64,000 nucleotides of DNA from Anagrus nilaparvatae (Eukaryota; Arthropoda; Insecta; Hymenoptera; Mymaridae): NCBI GenBank assembly GCA_022575985.1, contig JAKSXM010000007.1, positions 58,806,501 through 58,870,500 on the forward strand, in the 5' to 3' direction. The position numbers and the translations under genes are program-made. The notes under the pieces were generated by a model. The model saw nothing but the letters and a program-made list of their open reading frames with translations. It did no database searches and was not told where the DNA came from. Below are positions 22,886 to 34,084 of the stretch, one piece after another; the stretch's first letter is position 1; each line of letters begins with the position of its first letter.

Positions 22886-24114
22886 TGGACTCGCATGACC
22901 TAAAAGGTCTAAAATGGCTTCTAAAGGTTTTCTAAGATCTTTAAAAGCCTCAAATGCCTCAAAAAGCTTGAAAAAGTCTTACAAGGGGAGTTAAATACAT
23001 TTGGAACATCAAATTACAGCAAATGGTTATGGATGAGTTTAATATGTTGAAAAACATGCCGGCTACCCTCCATACATTCCAATGGGACTTCAGGGCCTAG
23101 AAACGCAGGCTTCAATGTTATAAAATAGAATTTTTTGGTAATTTTTAATCAAACGCTTAACTTCGCAAGTTAACCAAAACACTTCTGGTAGGTCTCATTT
23201 TTTTGGTGTAAGTGTCACCTTTCAAACGCCATAAACGGCAATATTTTAACCCTAATTTTCTCATCAATGTAGCCAATTAACCAATAGCCATTTTTGGCTA
23301 AAAATGGCCAATTTTTAAATTGCTGCCAAATTCGTAATTTCTGAAAAAAGGGTTTTATATGATTCGGAAAATTCCTACAAGCTTCAAATTACCAAAAATT
23401 TTTTATTTGTCTCATTTCCTTGAGTCGTTTTTAAGAAATGGCCATTCAAAGTCAACATTAAAAATGAGCGTTTTTAAAAAATCATAAAATTGGGACTTCA
23501 ACTTCAAATTATCATATCTGATTAACAAATAATTGGAAAAAGAAGAGTAAAGAATTTTTGGAAATTCAAACAAATGACTTATTTTTTTTGCTTAAAGCAG
23601 CTAAATAATATTTAGAATTAATAAAAGGAGTAAAAAACCTCGAAATAACAAGTAAAATACTGACGAAAATAGATAGCACCAAGAAATTGATCAAAATATA
23701 AATTAAATATTTGTTTGACTTTCAAAGCAATTTGAGATCATTAGCAGGGTGTTAATTTGTAATTGTACACATTGTGGATGTAATTTTATTTCTTAATATT
23801 AATTTTAACATGTGTCAGGATTCCTAAAAAGAATTTGAAAGAGATTTTTCACAAAATAGATAAAGTAAAAGTTTTCCACCGTATTTATTTGACACTGTAT
23901 TTTGGTGTACAATTTAATTTTACTTTTCATTTTTAGCACAAAATTTTCTTGCATTAAATAAAATCTCGGCAACTTGATATCCAGATTTAAAAAAAAAAAA
24001 ATAAATAAAAACATTAAATTGAATTTGTAAGAGGCCCTGTAAATTCTTCTAAGATCTTTTGAGACTTTTAAAGATCTTAGGAGACCTTTAGATGCCATTT
24101 AAGACCTTTTGGAT

Positions 24115-24330
24115 AGTGCGAGACCTTGAGAGTCCTTGCGAGGCCGGAGATACCCTGCGAGACCGTGCGAGGCCAGAGAGACCCTGCGAAACCATGCGAG
24201 GCCGTGCGAGGCCATGCGAGACCGGAGAGACCCTGCAAGACCGTGCGAGGCCAAGCGAGGCCGGAAAGACCCTGCGAGACCGTGCGAGACCGTGCGAGGC
24301 CGTAAGAGGCCGGGTGAGTCCGTAAGGTAT
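24115..24330. repeat. GC-rich short tandem array, right arm
   Basis: Inverted counterpart of the left array (units ccgtgcgagg, cctgcgagac and variants). The spread of variants differs between arms, so they have evolved partly independently. Confidence 0.85.
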
Positions 24331-24350
24331 CTCAAGTCAGTAGCCCCTCG

Positions 24351-26281
24351 GTATAAGATTTAAATACTTGAAGAAAAGAGATTTACTGTCAACATAAGAA
24401 TAAACTAATGATATTTAATTTGTTACTTATTTTTATTTATGAATTTATTTATCATATTACAAAAAAATATTTTATTTTTTTATAATCTGTAATTTATGTG
24501 TACATAATTTATTTATTACCAAAGATAAATAATATAATTCACTTAAAAATTAATAAAGAAAGTTATATTATTAATAATTTATGATAGATAAAAAATTCCA
24601 AAAATTTATTGAAATTAAAAATTTTAAAAATCATTTTTTTGTAAAAAAAATTTATATTTTAGTATATTAAAAAATAAAGAGCAAACCCGTTGACGTTGCG
24701 TGTGGTCTCTGATTTATCACATGTAGTTTTTATTATAAAAACCATGCCCTCAAACTATTAAGCTCCCGGCACTCCTTTAAAGATCCATACAATATTTAAT
24801 CTTATGTGTTTCCACATAGTTGCAAAAATTACATCCATGAAAGTACTTACTTACTTATATATAGAATTAAATATATAAAAATAAAAATTATAAAACGCCG
24901 GCTTCTCGCATCATATCTAGTTATAAAGTAACCATGGCATTGCGCCACTAGAAATGATCCCTTAAATTAGACCCTTCATATATTTATATGCGGTAGGTCA
25001 GTCACAAACCATTTACATTACATAGTCTGGCAGTAACAAAACTTTTTTAACAACTATAAGTTATATTTTATTTTAAATATGTGAGAAATATATAAGAGGG
25101 TTAAATTATAATAAGCCTCATTAAATTTCACCTCACGCGCAAAAATCTTTATCTCTTCTTATATTATTCTCTATCCACCTACTTTTTGTTACGGAGATTA
25201 TAACTAAACACAATAATATTAAAATATATAATTATAGATATTTTGAATAAAAGTATGTTTTTGCTACCTGTTTTATATAAAATTTAGAAAAATGTTTTTT
25301 TGTTAAATCGAATAGTCTTTTATTATATGTATGATGTATTCGGATAAAGATGAAAGCGAATATACATGAAGTGCTAAGAAATTAGCTATCTTGTTTGTTC
25401 GATAATTAACCATGTAGTTTGGATTATGTGGCCTCTTTTTTTTAATTTTAGTATTACATTAATAATAAAAATATTTGATAAAATGTACAATTCAAGTAGT
25501 ATTTGAATTAAAAATTTTTTATACTTTTTTTTAAATTTAAAAAAAAAATGTGTAAATTAAATTAAATATTATTATAAAATAAATGTAATTTTTATATCCA
25601 CAAATGTATGATATAATTAAGTGTTAAGTTTTCGCAGGTTTTGTTCTATACAATACAAGCATCATATATTCAATTTACAAAATTAGTCGTGCTTCATATC
25701 AAATACATTTAATATAGTAATTGAATGTTCTCCTTAGTCACGATTATTACTATTGCAGTTATTAAGATACAAAATTGTATACAATACTATGTAAACTTTT
25801 TTGAAACTGTTTAATTTTTTAATAAATTAAAATTTAATTATTAATAAAAATCATTAAACAAAATTTGGCACTTTATGAATTTTTGGGCTTAAAAATATTT
25901 TTAAGGGTGTATATTAAAATTAATCGCAGAAATTTTTAAATTGGTTTTGTAATTTATATAGTACTTATAAGACTTAATATACACTTTATTAATTAACTTA
26001 CCTTGCTAAATACTAAAACTTACTTTTTTAGCTGCAATCAACAATTTATTTTCACAAGTTATCAATGAGAAAAAAATTTTAATTTTAATTACTTTTTAAA
26101 TGAATAAATACAGTGATAGAAATAAAAACATCTAATGCTATTAACATTTAAAGAGGGTATCAGGACTTTCATGCAAGTTTTTTAATTATTAAGAGTTAAT
26201 TTAACAAAGGAAACATCAGAGGCTACAAATTTTTTTGCATCTGATTGTAATCTAGTTGGAAAAAATGTAAATTTCACTTAC
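24351..26281. other. AT-rich intergenic stretch
   Basis: The piece 24680-25020 is less AT-rich (for example cgttgacgttgcgtgtgg) but non-coding as far as I can see. The rest is low complexity. Confidence 0.4.
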
Positions 26282-26425
26282 CTCTAAGAATTTTCCTATC
26301 GATAACTCTGCTCCCAAAATATTAGAAGCTAATAGCGTTGTTGTATTCTCAGACTTAATATCCGAGAACAGGTAAGTTGCTATGTATTGTGTCTGACTTC
26401 CTTCTTGTTCCTTCTAATAACAAAC
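26282..26425 (-). other. candidate internal exon, function unknown
   Basis: On the minus strand a T-rich acceptor (tttttttatgcttacag) at 26426 and a strong donor (TTAGAG|gtaagt) at 26281 bracket 144 bases of more balanced composition. One frame is open over about 43 codons (EQEGSQTQYIATYLFSDIKS near its start) but is interrupted by TAG just after the acceptor; a second AG at 26414 would avoid that stop. It may be a coding exon or part of a non-coding or leader transcript. No family recognised. Confidence 0.3.
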
Positions 26426-27031
26426 CTGTAAGCATAAAAAAATTTTTAAATAAATTTTATTGTGTATAAAAAAAAAATAAAATACAAGCTAATTTGTATA
26501 AGCTATATAAGGAAAAAAAATTTGATACAAAAATAAAATTATCAACTATTTTAATTATTTTATTGGAATTTAAAGAGAAAGTATAAAATAATGGTCTTAT
26601 AGCTAATTACTATAATTTGAAAAAAATTATGGCAACAATAATACAGGGGATGATTCTGGATATGGTAAATAAATATTTAAAGATTAAATTTGATGATCTA
26701 TTTTCTGAATCATCTTAACTTTAGCGTATTAGATTTTTAGAAATTTTGCTAGAAACACATGTATGCAATTAACGTAACCAAAACATTTGTTAATATAACT
26801 TTTATAGAATGAAATAGAATGAGTAGAATTTTATAGAATAAAATATTAATGTATTAATAAAAAGATGTAAGTTAATGATACAAGTATATCGCAAACAAAA
26901 AGAGCCTTAAAATCTTACTTAAAAAATTTAATAGAGCTTTCAAATATTTAAATATTTCTTCAATATTTATTATTCATAATTTTTGTTAGTAAAAAGAAAT
27001 CTTTATAAATATTAATAAAAAAATAGGTTAC

Positions 27032-27141
27032 CCAAATGAATTATATCAATGAACGACTGAATCCAAGACTGAGTTTTAAGTATCGGATATGCAGCTGAAG
27101 ATAATTAATTAACTGTATTCCACTGATTGCATCAAATAAAC
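27032..27141 (-). other. candidate non-coding exon
   Basis: On the minus strand the acceptor tttatttttag|GTTTATT at 27142 and the donor TTTGG|gtaacc at 27031 bracket 110 bases with stops in all frames. It lies upstream of the 26282-26425 candidate in transcription order, so both could belong to one spliced non-coding or leader transcript. Confidence 0.25.
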
Positions 27142-29165
27142 CTAAAAATAAAAATAATTCTGTAGATAATTTTTTACACAAAATTAAAGAACTTAAAAAT
27201 TGAGGTTAGAAATTGGAAAATGTTAAAAAACAAATGTCTATTTTTGCAAATAGCACAAAATTTTAATATTTTATTAATTTTTGCAATGTTTTATACCTTA
27301 ACTTTTAACAAGGATAAAATTAAGCATCAGAAATAAAATTAAAATATTATTTATGCAAAAGGACTATCTTGGAAATCTAAAAAATCACGCGCAATACGGT
27401 TATTTGGCAAGAGTTATTTATTTATGTATAAAACTTTTCATACTTACAAATTTATTGTATTTTTTTTATTTCTATTAAGTTATTAAATAACTTATTCAGA
27501 ATCAACTTTAATTTTTTATAATTAAATAATTAAATTAAAACAACTTTTTATTTCCACAAACACCAAATAATTTGCAAAGCAAACTTGCAAGTTGTAATAA
27601 AAAGGAGGGTTATGTTTCCAACTGCTTCGCGGTTCGCGCTATTTTTATTTGGTAAATTCATGGCGCTAAAAACTCGGATTTTTTAAAAATTATAATTTTA
27701 AAATTGTATACCTATTTTATAATTCATAATAAATAAATAATTAACTTTCAATAAAATTATTAATCTATAAAACTACTTTTCATTCATTTATTTTTTAATA
27801 ATAAAGCAAAATATAATTTCTGGTATTTAATAAACTATATAATTTCATTTTTGATTTTGGAAAACATATCGGTACTTTATTACTAAAAATAGCAGTTTAA
27901 ATTTTTTTTGAAAAAAAAGCATTTTATTATAAATTATAGTGTATAATGTAATATATGCGTGTGAATTTAATAAAAAAACCTTAAAATTACATTTAAATAT
28001 ATAATTGCATACATATTGGTAATAAAACAGGTTTTTTTTTTATTATTGTAAAATTATTGATCCATTTTCATATTTTTAAAAAGTATGTAATTTAATTTCT
28101 TTTTCAATGATTTCATAAAATAATTAATTATTAATAATAATTTATACTAAAAAAATAAAAAAAATTTTAATTCACGGTAGTAAAAATAAAATTAATTTAT
28201 AATTAACCGTAATCAATAATTTTAAAATATTTGTCATATTTCTTGCACCCTCTTTAAAAATTATTTACAAGAATGTGTTTATAATATACTTGGAACAATA
28301 ATTTAATATTACACACAATGTGGTTTTATAAGAAATAAATTTTTGATTAAAATGTATTGTAATTATAAATGTCACAAGGCTACTTTATCAAACACGCCCA
28401 AAAATACAAAAGTAACAGATTGGGTCATTAGTAATAATTTTTCAAGTACTTTTCTTGTACACCTTAATTATTAATCTTTTTTACTACAAAAAAATATTTT
28501 TATAAATATTATGTATTTTTTTCCTGAGAAAAGGTCATTAAGTATACTTTAAATGCAAATACTATTTTTTTAAAAACATATGCGCTTGAAGCATCTTCTA
28601 TTGCTTATACAAAAGTTAAAACAGGGAAATAAAGTTGTGGTCAGAACAGTGGCAAGCATAAATTATAATACAAACATTTATATATACATATGCATTTGTA
28701 AATGATTTAAAATACTGGTTATAAAAAAAATATTATGTAAAATTTATGCACCCATCAAAAAATCTATATGTTGAAATCTTTAAAAAATTAGATTTTCGGA
28801 GGATTAATCTTCAATATGTTCTTAATTATTTAAAACTTTTGTGCATCTGGAATTAACATTTATGGGCTGTTTGTTAATGTCAGATTCACCGAGAGAATTT
28901 ATTCGCTCAAAAAATAAATTTGCAAATTTACGAAAAAGTTAATTTACTACAATAATTGATAACTTGAAAACTATAAAAATTCGACATAATTTATCAGGTT
29001 GTTTTATTTACATTTTGTTAAATTTTCTTAAAAAATTTTCAACCTTGGCAATAGGACAGGTTTCATTTTTCGCTTTATAAGTTATAACTTAATTTTAATT
29101 TTTGCATTTATATTTCAACTTAATAATTTCAATGGTATAACAATAACCAAAGATTTTTAAATAGT
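27142..29165. other. AT-rich intergenic stretch
   Basis: A short GC-richer patch at 27595-27665 (including ctgcttcgcggttcgcgc) stands out but has no recognised content. At 28765-28790 a block (tatatgttgaaatcttta) recurs inverted at about 29965-29985, enclosing the 29166-29764 element. No gene seen. Confidence 0.4.
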
Positions 29166-29764
29166 CAGTTTATTGACCAGTATAATCAGTGTTCAGCACA
29201 TTTCAAAACTAAAATATATTAAACACATTTGCTTTTAATTTTTTAATAAAAGATCCGATATTTTGCGTAATTTTTATCTGAAATGAAAAAAATAATTAAA
29301 AAAGTTTATTTGTTTAAACAAATAAGATACGTTAAATTTTCTTGATTTTTTGGATCATTAATGTCACTTTTTTCGTCAGACCTACTGGATAACTTGGACC
29401 AAAATTCTGCTTGTATCATATTCAAGAGCATTCAATTTATAAATTTTTATAAAATTGTCACCTTTTTTTTTAAAACAATTATTTATAAATCATTACTGTA
29501 ACACTGAATCCAAAATTTTCCTCCCCCTAAAATTAATGTTTTTTAACCTGAGCTAGGGAGAATTTTTATAGAAGTGGCTCAGGTCTAGGCGAAATTACAT
29601 TTAAGACTTAAAAATTAATAAACATATTTAACTTTTTTTTCTTCATTTTTCGATAAAATATTACGCAAAGTATCGGTTTTTATCGAAAAATTATTATAAA
29701 CAAATTTTCAAAAAATTTCAGATTTAAAATATGCTGACCGCTGATGACACTGGTCATGAAACTG
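29166..29764. mobile_element. 599-base MITE-like element
   Basis: The outer arms gaccagtataatcagtgttc (29175) and its imperfect complement ending 29755 pair, and the inner arms pair through gatccgatattttgcgtaat and attacgcaaagtatcgg. The ends are diverged, so the element is old. No coding capacity, no clear duplication. Confidence 0.6.
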
Positions 29765-31017
29765 CCTCCTTAAAATCGCTGATTTCTTTTACATCGCAAA
29801 AATACTATACTTTTACTTCAGGAAAATCGAAATTTTCGAGATTGCATTTGAAAAGCGCCATTTTTTAGCAAAAATTTCGTCATTTTCAACCCATTTTAAT
29901 CCAAATTTAAAATTTTTGCTGTTTTTTGCGAAAACAACCTTGTTTTTACCCAAAATACCATTTTCTAAAGATTTCAACATATAAAATTTAAATAGCTTTG
30001 CGTGTTATTATTAACATATTAAAATTATTAAGATTTTAAAAATATATAATAGTAGTTTACCATAAATACATTGTACAATATCAATAATTTAAACACCTTT
30101 TTTAAATGATATGTAATTATAGATATTTAATATTTATGAAATAACATTAAATATATTTCTTTTAATATTAACAACTTGAATTTCAAGTATAGTTAAAAGA
30201 TAAAAGAAGCCTTTTATTAAGTCTATAAGTTGGATAATATCATAAAGAAATAAACTTTTATTGACTTGTTCAATGATATAGTTGTGCAAGGCTTAGTGTC
30301 TCATTTTATAAAGTACTTACTTACTATAATATAATTTTATATATACTTATTTTTTTTGCATTTTATATTTTCATCTTTTGCCTTTTTTATAATCTTTCCC
30401 TTCTTCATTTCCTTTTACATACATGTCAAAAATAAAAAAAATATATAGACAGCAGTATATTATACTTTTCATTCATGAACTTTATATGATGCAGAAGATT
30501 TGAGTAGGTATTATATTTTTATTAGAAGAGGAGAGGTATTTTTATGAATAAAAAGATTTGATTCAAAAAGTTTATTATTATTATTATTAATTTCAATGGA
30601 AATATAAATGTAGTAATTATTTTCCCTTCATTTATAAAATTTTTATTCCTTTTATTGCAGTATTATAATCAGGAAGTCAAATAAAATTAATAATTTAAAA
30701 ATTTTATTAATTATTTTTCATCAAATATTAATCAGAATATAATTATAACTCTGATTGTGAGTCAAATAATGTCACCAAAACAAGTATAAAACTATTTTTC
30801 TACTTTTAAGCTGATCGTTTATTAATAAAATAAATTTATGACACACTAAACCTAAAAGAATTCTTTGTTACCCAGAAAAGAATTAATGTTTATTTAATTC
30901 TTTATAGAGAGGAATTAATTTGTTTTTTTATTTTACATTCAAATTTAAATTACTAATCTTTTTAATGCTTATTTTTTTTTAATATTAACTTTTTGTTATA
31001 TTAATTTAAAATAACAT
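29765..31017. other. AT-rich intergenic stretch
   Basis: No supported gene. The part next to 31018 presumably includes the 3' UTR of the F-box gene. Confidence 0.45.
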
Positions 31018-32861
31018 TTAATTTTCCAGTTGTAGATATTTCATTGGTTTTTTACAGGCCCCTGAATAGTATTCAGTAAAAATGAAATTTAAATTTTTAA
31101 AAATGCTAGTTTTTTCCTTTACAGTAGTATAATCTATAGATTCAGGCCAAAAATGAATGCTAAATACTTCACTGTTTGATTCTATTTTAAATTCGTCATT
31201 TATTGAAGTTATAAAATCAAAAGTTATTTTTTTACAATCACCAACATCAAGAAATCGAAGCTTAGGACATTTCATTACCATTTTATATAAATATATATCG
31301 CTTATATTATCACATCCATTGCAATTTAACGTTATTAAGTTTGGCATTGCATCAAAATTTTGTCCTGTTATTTTTTCTATGTAGGATAAATCTAAATATT
31401 TTAAATTCGGTAACTTGCTTATGGCATTTAAGCCTCTATCAGTGATTTCTGTTCCACTACTAATATCCAAATTTATTAAACCCTTCATTTTCTGGCTAAT
31501 TTTAATTACAACGTCATCATCTAAAGAATTATTACTAACATTTAGTATTTTTAAATTGCTTAACTCTAAAACAGTATAAAAATTTTTTAATAATATTGAA
31601 TTGGCTTGATCATTTTCACTTTTATGTAATAAACTTTTTAATTTTATGCAATTTAATTTTTTGTTGTTTGAATTATTAAAGTCTAAATCTATAGTATTTG
31701 AAGATTCTCTGAAAATATTATTAACTGCAATTGTTATTAAATTTTTAAAATTTTGCAATACAAAATTTACGTATGAAGGCTCAATGAATCGACAACATGT
31801 TAATTTGATAGATTCCACAAATTCTCCTTTTAAATTTAGTAAACATTTACCAGTTATTATTGAATTTTTTAGTTTGAGACTTTTAAGCTTTGTCATTGCA
31901 AATAATTGAGAAAGTTCATTTTCACAAGTCTCAGAATAATCAAAACCTAAATCCAAACTTAAATTTGTGATATTGGCACCAATGTTTAAAATTGTCTTAG
32001 TTAGAATTTTAATATTATCGCCTTCAATACTATCAAAAAAATTTAATTTTAATTTTTTTAAATTTTTCAAACATGAAATTTTTTCAAGAAAATCTTCAAT
32101 GCCAATAATATTCTTTTTACCTAAAACTTCTAATGAACTTGGTAGATCCAGTGATGCATATTCGTAAATACAAGTATCATTTAACTCCAAAACTTTTAGT
32201 TGTCTATTACTTTTAAGGAACAAGCTTAAAGATTCTTCGATTGGCTCATAATCATAATCAAACATGTCTTTCAATATGAATTCTTTAACATTATTACAGT
32301 ATTTGGATAAATCTTCTAATAAATAATGGTGAACAGGATTAGGAGCAATTATAATAACTGTTTCTAAATTTGGACATAGCTTTCCAAGTGGAATAATGTT
32401 GCTTTCATTGAGATCATTACGATCAAAATCATCATCATTAAAAATTAATTTAATACTTCTTAGATAACGACCACAAATTAATAAAACCTTTAAGAGAATG
32501 TGATGATTTTTCTCAGTTACCATTTGTCCTGGGCCAAATAAATCATAGCGTCCCCACATCTCACTTGTTAAATCTAGTTTTTTAAGACTATTCCAACTGT
32601 TTTTTGTAACTTCTTGCCATCTTGAACACACTCTTTCAATTTTAAATCTATCTTTAATATTCAAATAACTAAATATGTTTTGAAGACTATCATTATCTAA
32701 CCAATGAATTGGAGCAATATTGTTGCAAGAAGTAACAAAACTTAAGATTTTCAATTTCTTTGTAACTACTTCGTTTGATGACACTAAAAAATGTTAGAAA
32801 ATTTTTAAATCAAAAATGTATTAAAATAAATTTTTTAAATATATAAATTAGTATACTTACT
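31018..32861 (-). CDS. F-box/LRR protein, paralogue 4 (start codon split by an intron)
   Basis: Largest of the four F-box/LRR proteins, 588 residues starting MSSNEVV. Exon 32783-31018 carries nearly all of it but has no ATG at its start: the bases before TG-TCA-TCA are a splice acceptor (acattttttag). The upstream exon ends AAACAGTA|gtaagtat at 32861, so splicing out the 77-base intron (32860-32784) makes A+TG, a start codon split by the intron. The F-box is at about residues 27-70 (WLDNDSLQNIFSYL, then VCSRWQEV). C-terminal repeats from about 400 are regular cysteine-type LRRs (LKILNVSNN, LINLDISSG, LKYLDLSYIE, LITLNCNGCDNIS, LRFLDVGDC), as in FBXL proteins. Predicted SCF substrate adaptor, target unknown. 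It is more regular and more diverged than the other three and may be closer to the ancestral form. Confidence 0.87.
32784..32860 (-). other. 77-base intron splitting the start codon
   Basis: The donor gtaagtatac matches the consensus; the acceptor is ctaacattttttag. Splicing brings A and TG together as the only in-frame ATG ahead of the F-box. Confidence 0.7.
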
Positions 32862-33119
32862 ACTGTTTGATTTTTTGCTTTTAATAATCTGTATAAATAT
32901 TTTAGTTCTTTTAATAAAAAATAATTTTCAATATATAAATATACATCACTTAATTAAAACATTATTTAACAAATTAAATTAGAATTTCTTTTATGTAAAA
33001 ATTAAAGCATTGTTAATTATAATAATTATAATAAGATACAAATTTTATTGCACATGTACATTCACAAAAAACTATGTAACCTGTAGTCCTGAAATAAATA
33101 TAAACAAAAGCTAAGTTTT

Positions 33120-33210
33120 TCTGATGCAACTGACCACGTGCACGTGCATAGCAGACGTGCAGCGTGTAGCATGCGAAACATGGCAGGTGGCGGTAGATTA
33201 ATTGAAATTT
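33120..33210. promoter_or_regulatory. GC-rich island with E-box, candidate promoter
   Basis: A short block with ccacgtgcacgtgc (a CACGTG E-box palindrome), gacgtgcagcgtg and aacatggcaggtggcgg, in strong contrast to the AT-rich flanks and about 260 bases upstream of the split start of paralogue 4. It could be that gene's promoter or the start of a divergent transcript. No initiation element can be confirmed by eye. Confidence 0.3.
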
Positions 33211-33855
33211 GAATTATTTGAATCTTGAAGTATAGGAGCAAAATTTAACTCTACAAGTAGTTCTAGTTGATAATTTATATTATATATAAAATAATTTTTC
33301 TTTTGGTAAAAATTTACTTAAAACCTCAAATGTTTGTATTGTATAATATTATTTTAAAATTTTTCAACATTTTTTTAAAATAGACACAATTCTTGTAAAA
33401 GTTTCTACCTATATATTTTGTTACACTTTTAATAATTGTATAAGCATATATTTATATTTCATTAATTAAATCAATTAAGTTTTAAACGAAAAATTTTACT
33501 TTTAAATATTTTGTAGAAAAATAGGTATAAAAAACTACTATTTAAAAATAGTACTATTTAAAAAATTCAAAATATGTAATAGAACATCCTAAAAAGTTAC
33601 AACTGCTTTAATTTTCTAGCAAAATTAGTTTTTGTTCTTTGATAAATATACCTAGATCAAAATTCAATTTTTATTATTTATAATTCTTTTAAATACGTCA
33701 AATTAATAATTATTAGAGTTATTTACTGGTATAATCTGGTAAATTTCAGAAAATTTAATCATTAAAGGTATCAAAAATAATTGCTAATCAGCCCCGAATT
33801 TAGGTTTGTCTCATTAATGAACAAGTGTTCAAAAAATTTTTTGCTGGGGCGTACT
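33211..33855. other. AT-rich intergenic stretch
   Basis: Nothing supportable seen. Confidence 0.45.
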
Positions 33856-34084
33856 TTAACCCACTAACGCTTAAACCATTCTTGGACAGATAAATATTTC
33901 AGAATGAATCCTATATTAGGAGTTGATATCACATTTTCTTGGGATTCTAGGTAAAAACTGACTTTAGAAATAGAATGAGTAACCTAAAAAAGCTACTAGG
34001 TGACAATTTTAGCCCAAAATTGTTTATTTTTTTGCATTTAAATTCATCTGTCTAAGAATGGTCGATTAAGCACTAATAGGTTAA
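33856..34084. mobile_element. 229-base piggyBac-like MITE (TTAA)
   Basis: Bounded by TTAA at 33856-33859 and 34081-34084. The ends run TTAACCCACTAACGCTTAAA and TTAACCTATTAGTGCTTAAT inward, and a further block (ccattcttggacagat) pairs with its complement. TTAA plus CC-starting ends fit piggyBac-type MITEs. Non-coding. Confidence 0.7.

Larger units (their letters stand above)
22655..24350. mobile_element. 1.7 kb foldback element with GC-rich tandem-repeat arms
   Basis: The ends are inverted: gaggggcaactgactcgaga at left and the near-complement tctcaagtcagtagcccctc at right. Inside each end is an array of about 10-base units of the form ggcctcgcac/ggtctcgcaag (22680-22885 in one orientation, about 24115-24330 in the other). 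Next come matching aaaaggtctaaaatggc and ctaagatctttaaaag blocks (to about 22960 and from about 24045). The AT-rich core has no gene. Long inverted repeats built from short tandem units recall Drosophila foldback (FB) elements. Open frames on all strands of the arrays reflect the repeat, not proteins. Confidence 0.75.

Noticed and set aside
22573..22903. Open frames of 75-108 codons on both strands
   Set aside because: They arise from the GC-rich tandem array, whose unit lacks stops in several frames. The translations are simple repeats of RARPCEA/GLARSRR type.
24092..24363. Open frames on both strands
   Set aside because: Same tandem array in inverted orientation; repeat artefact.
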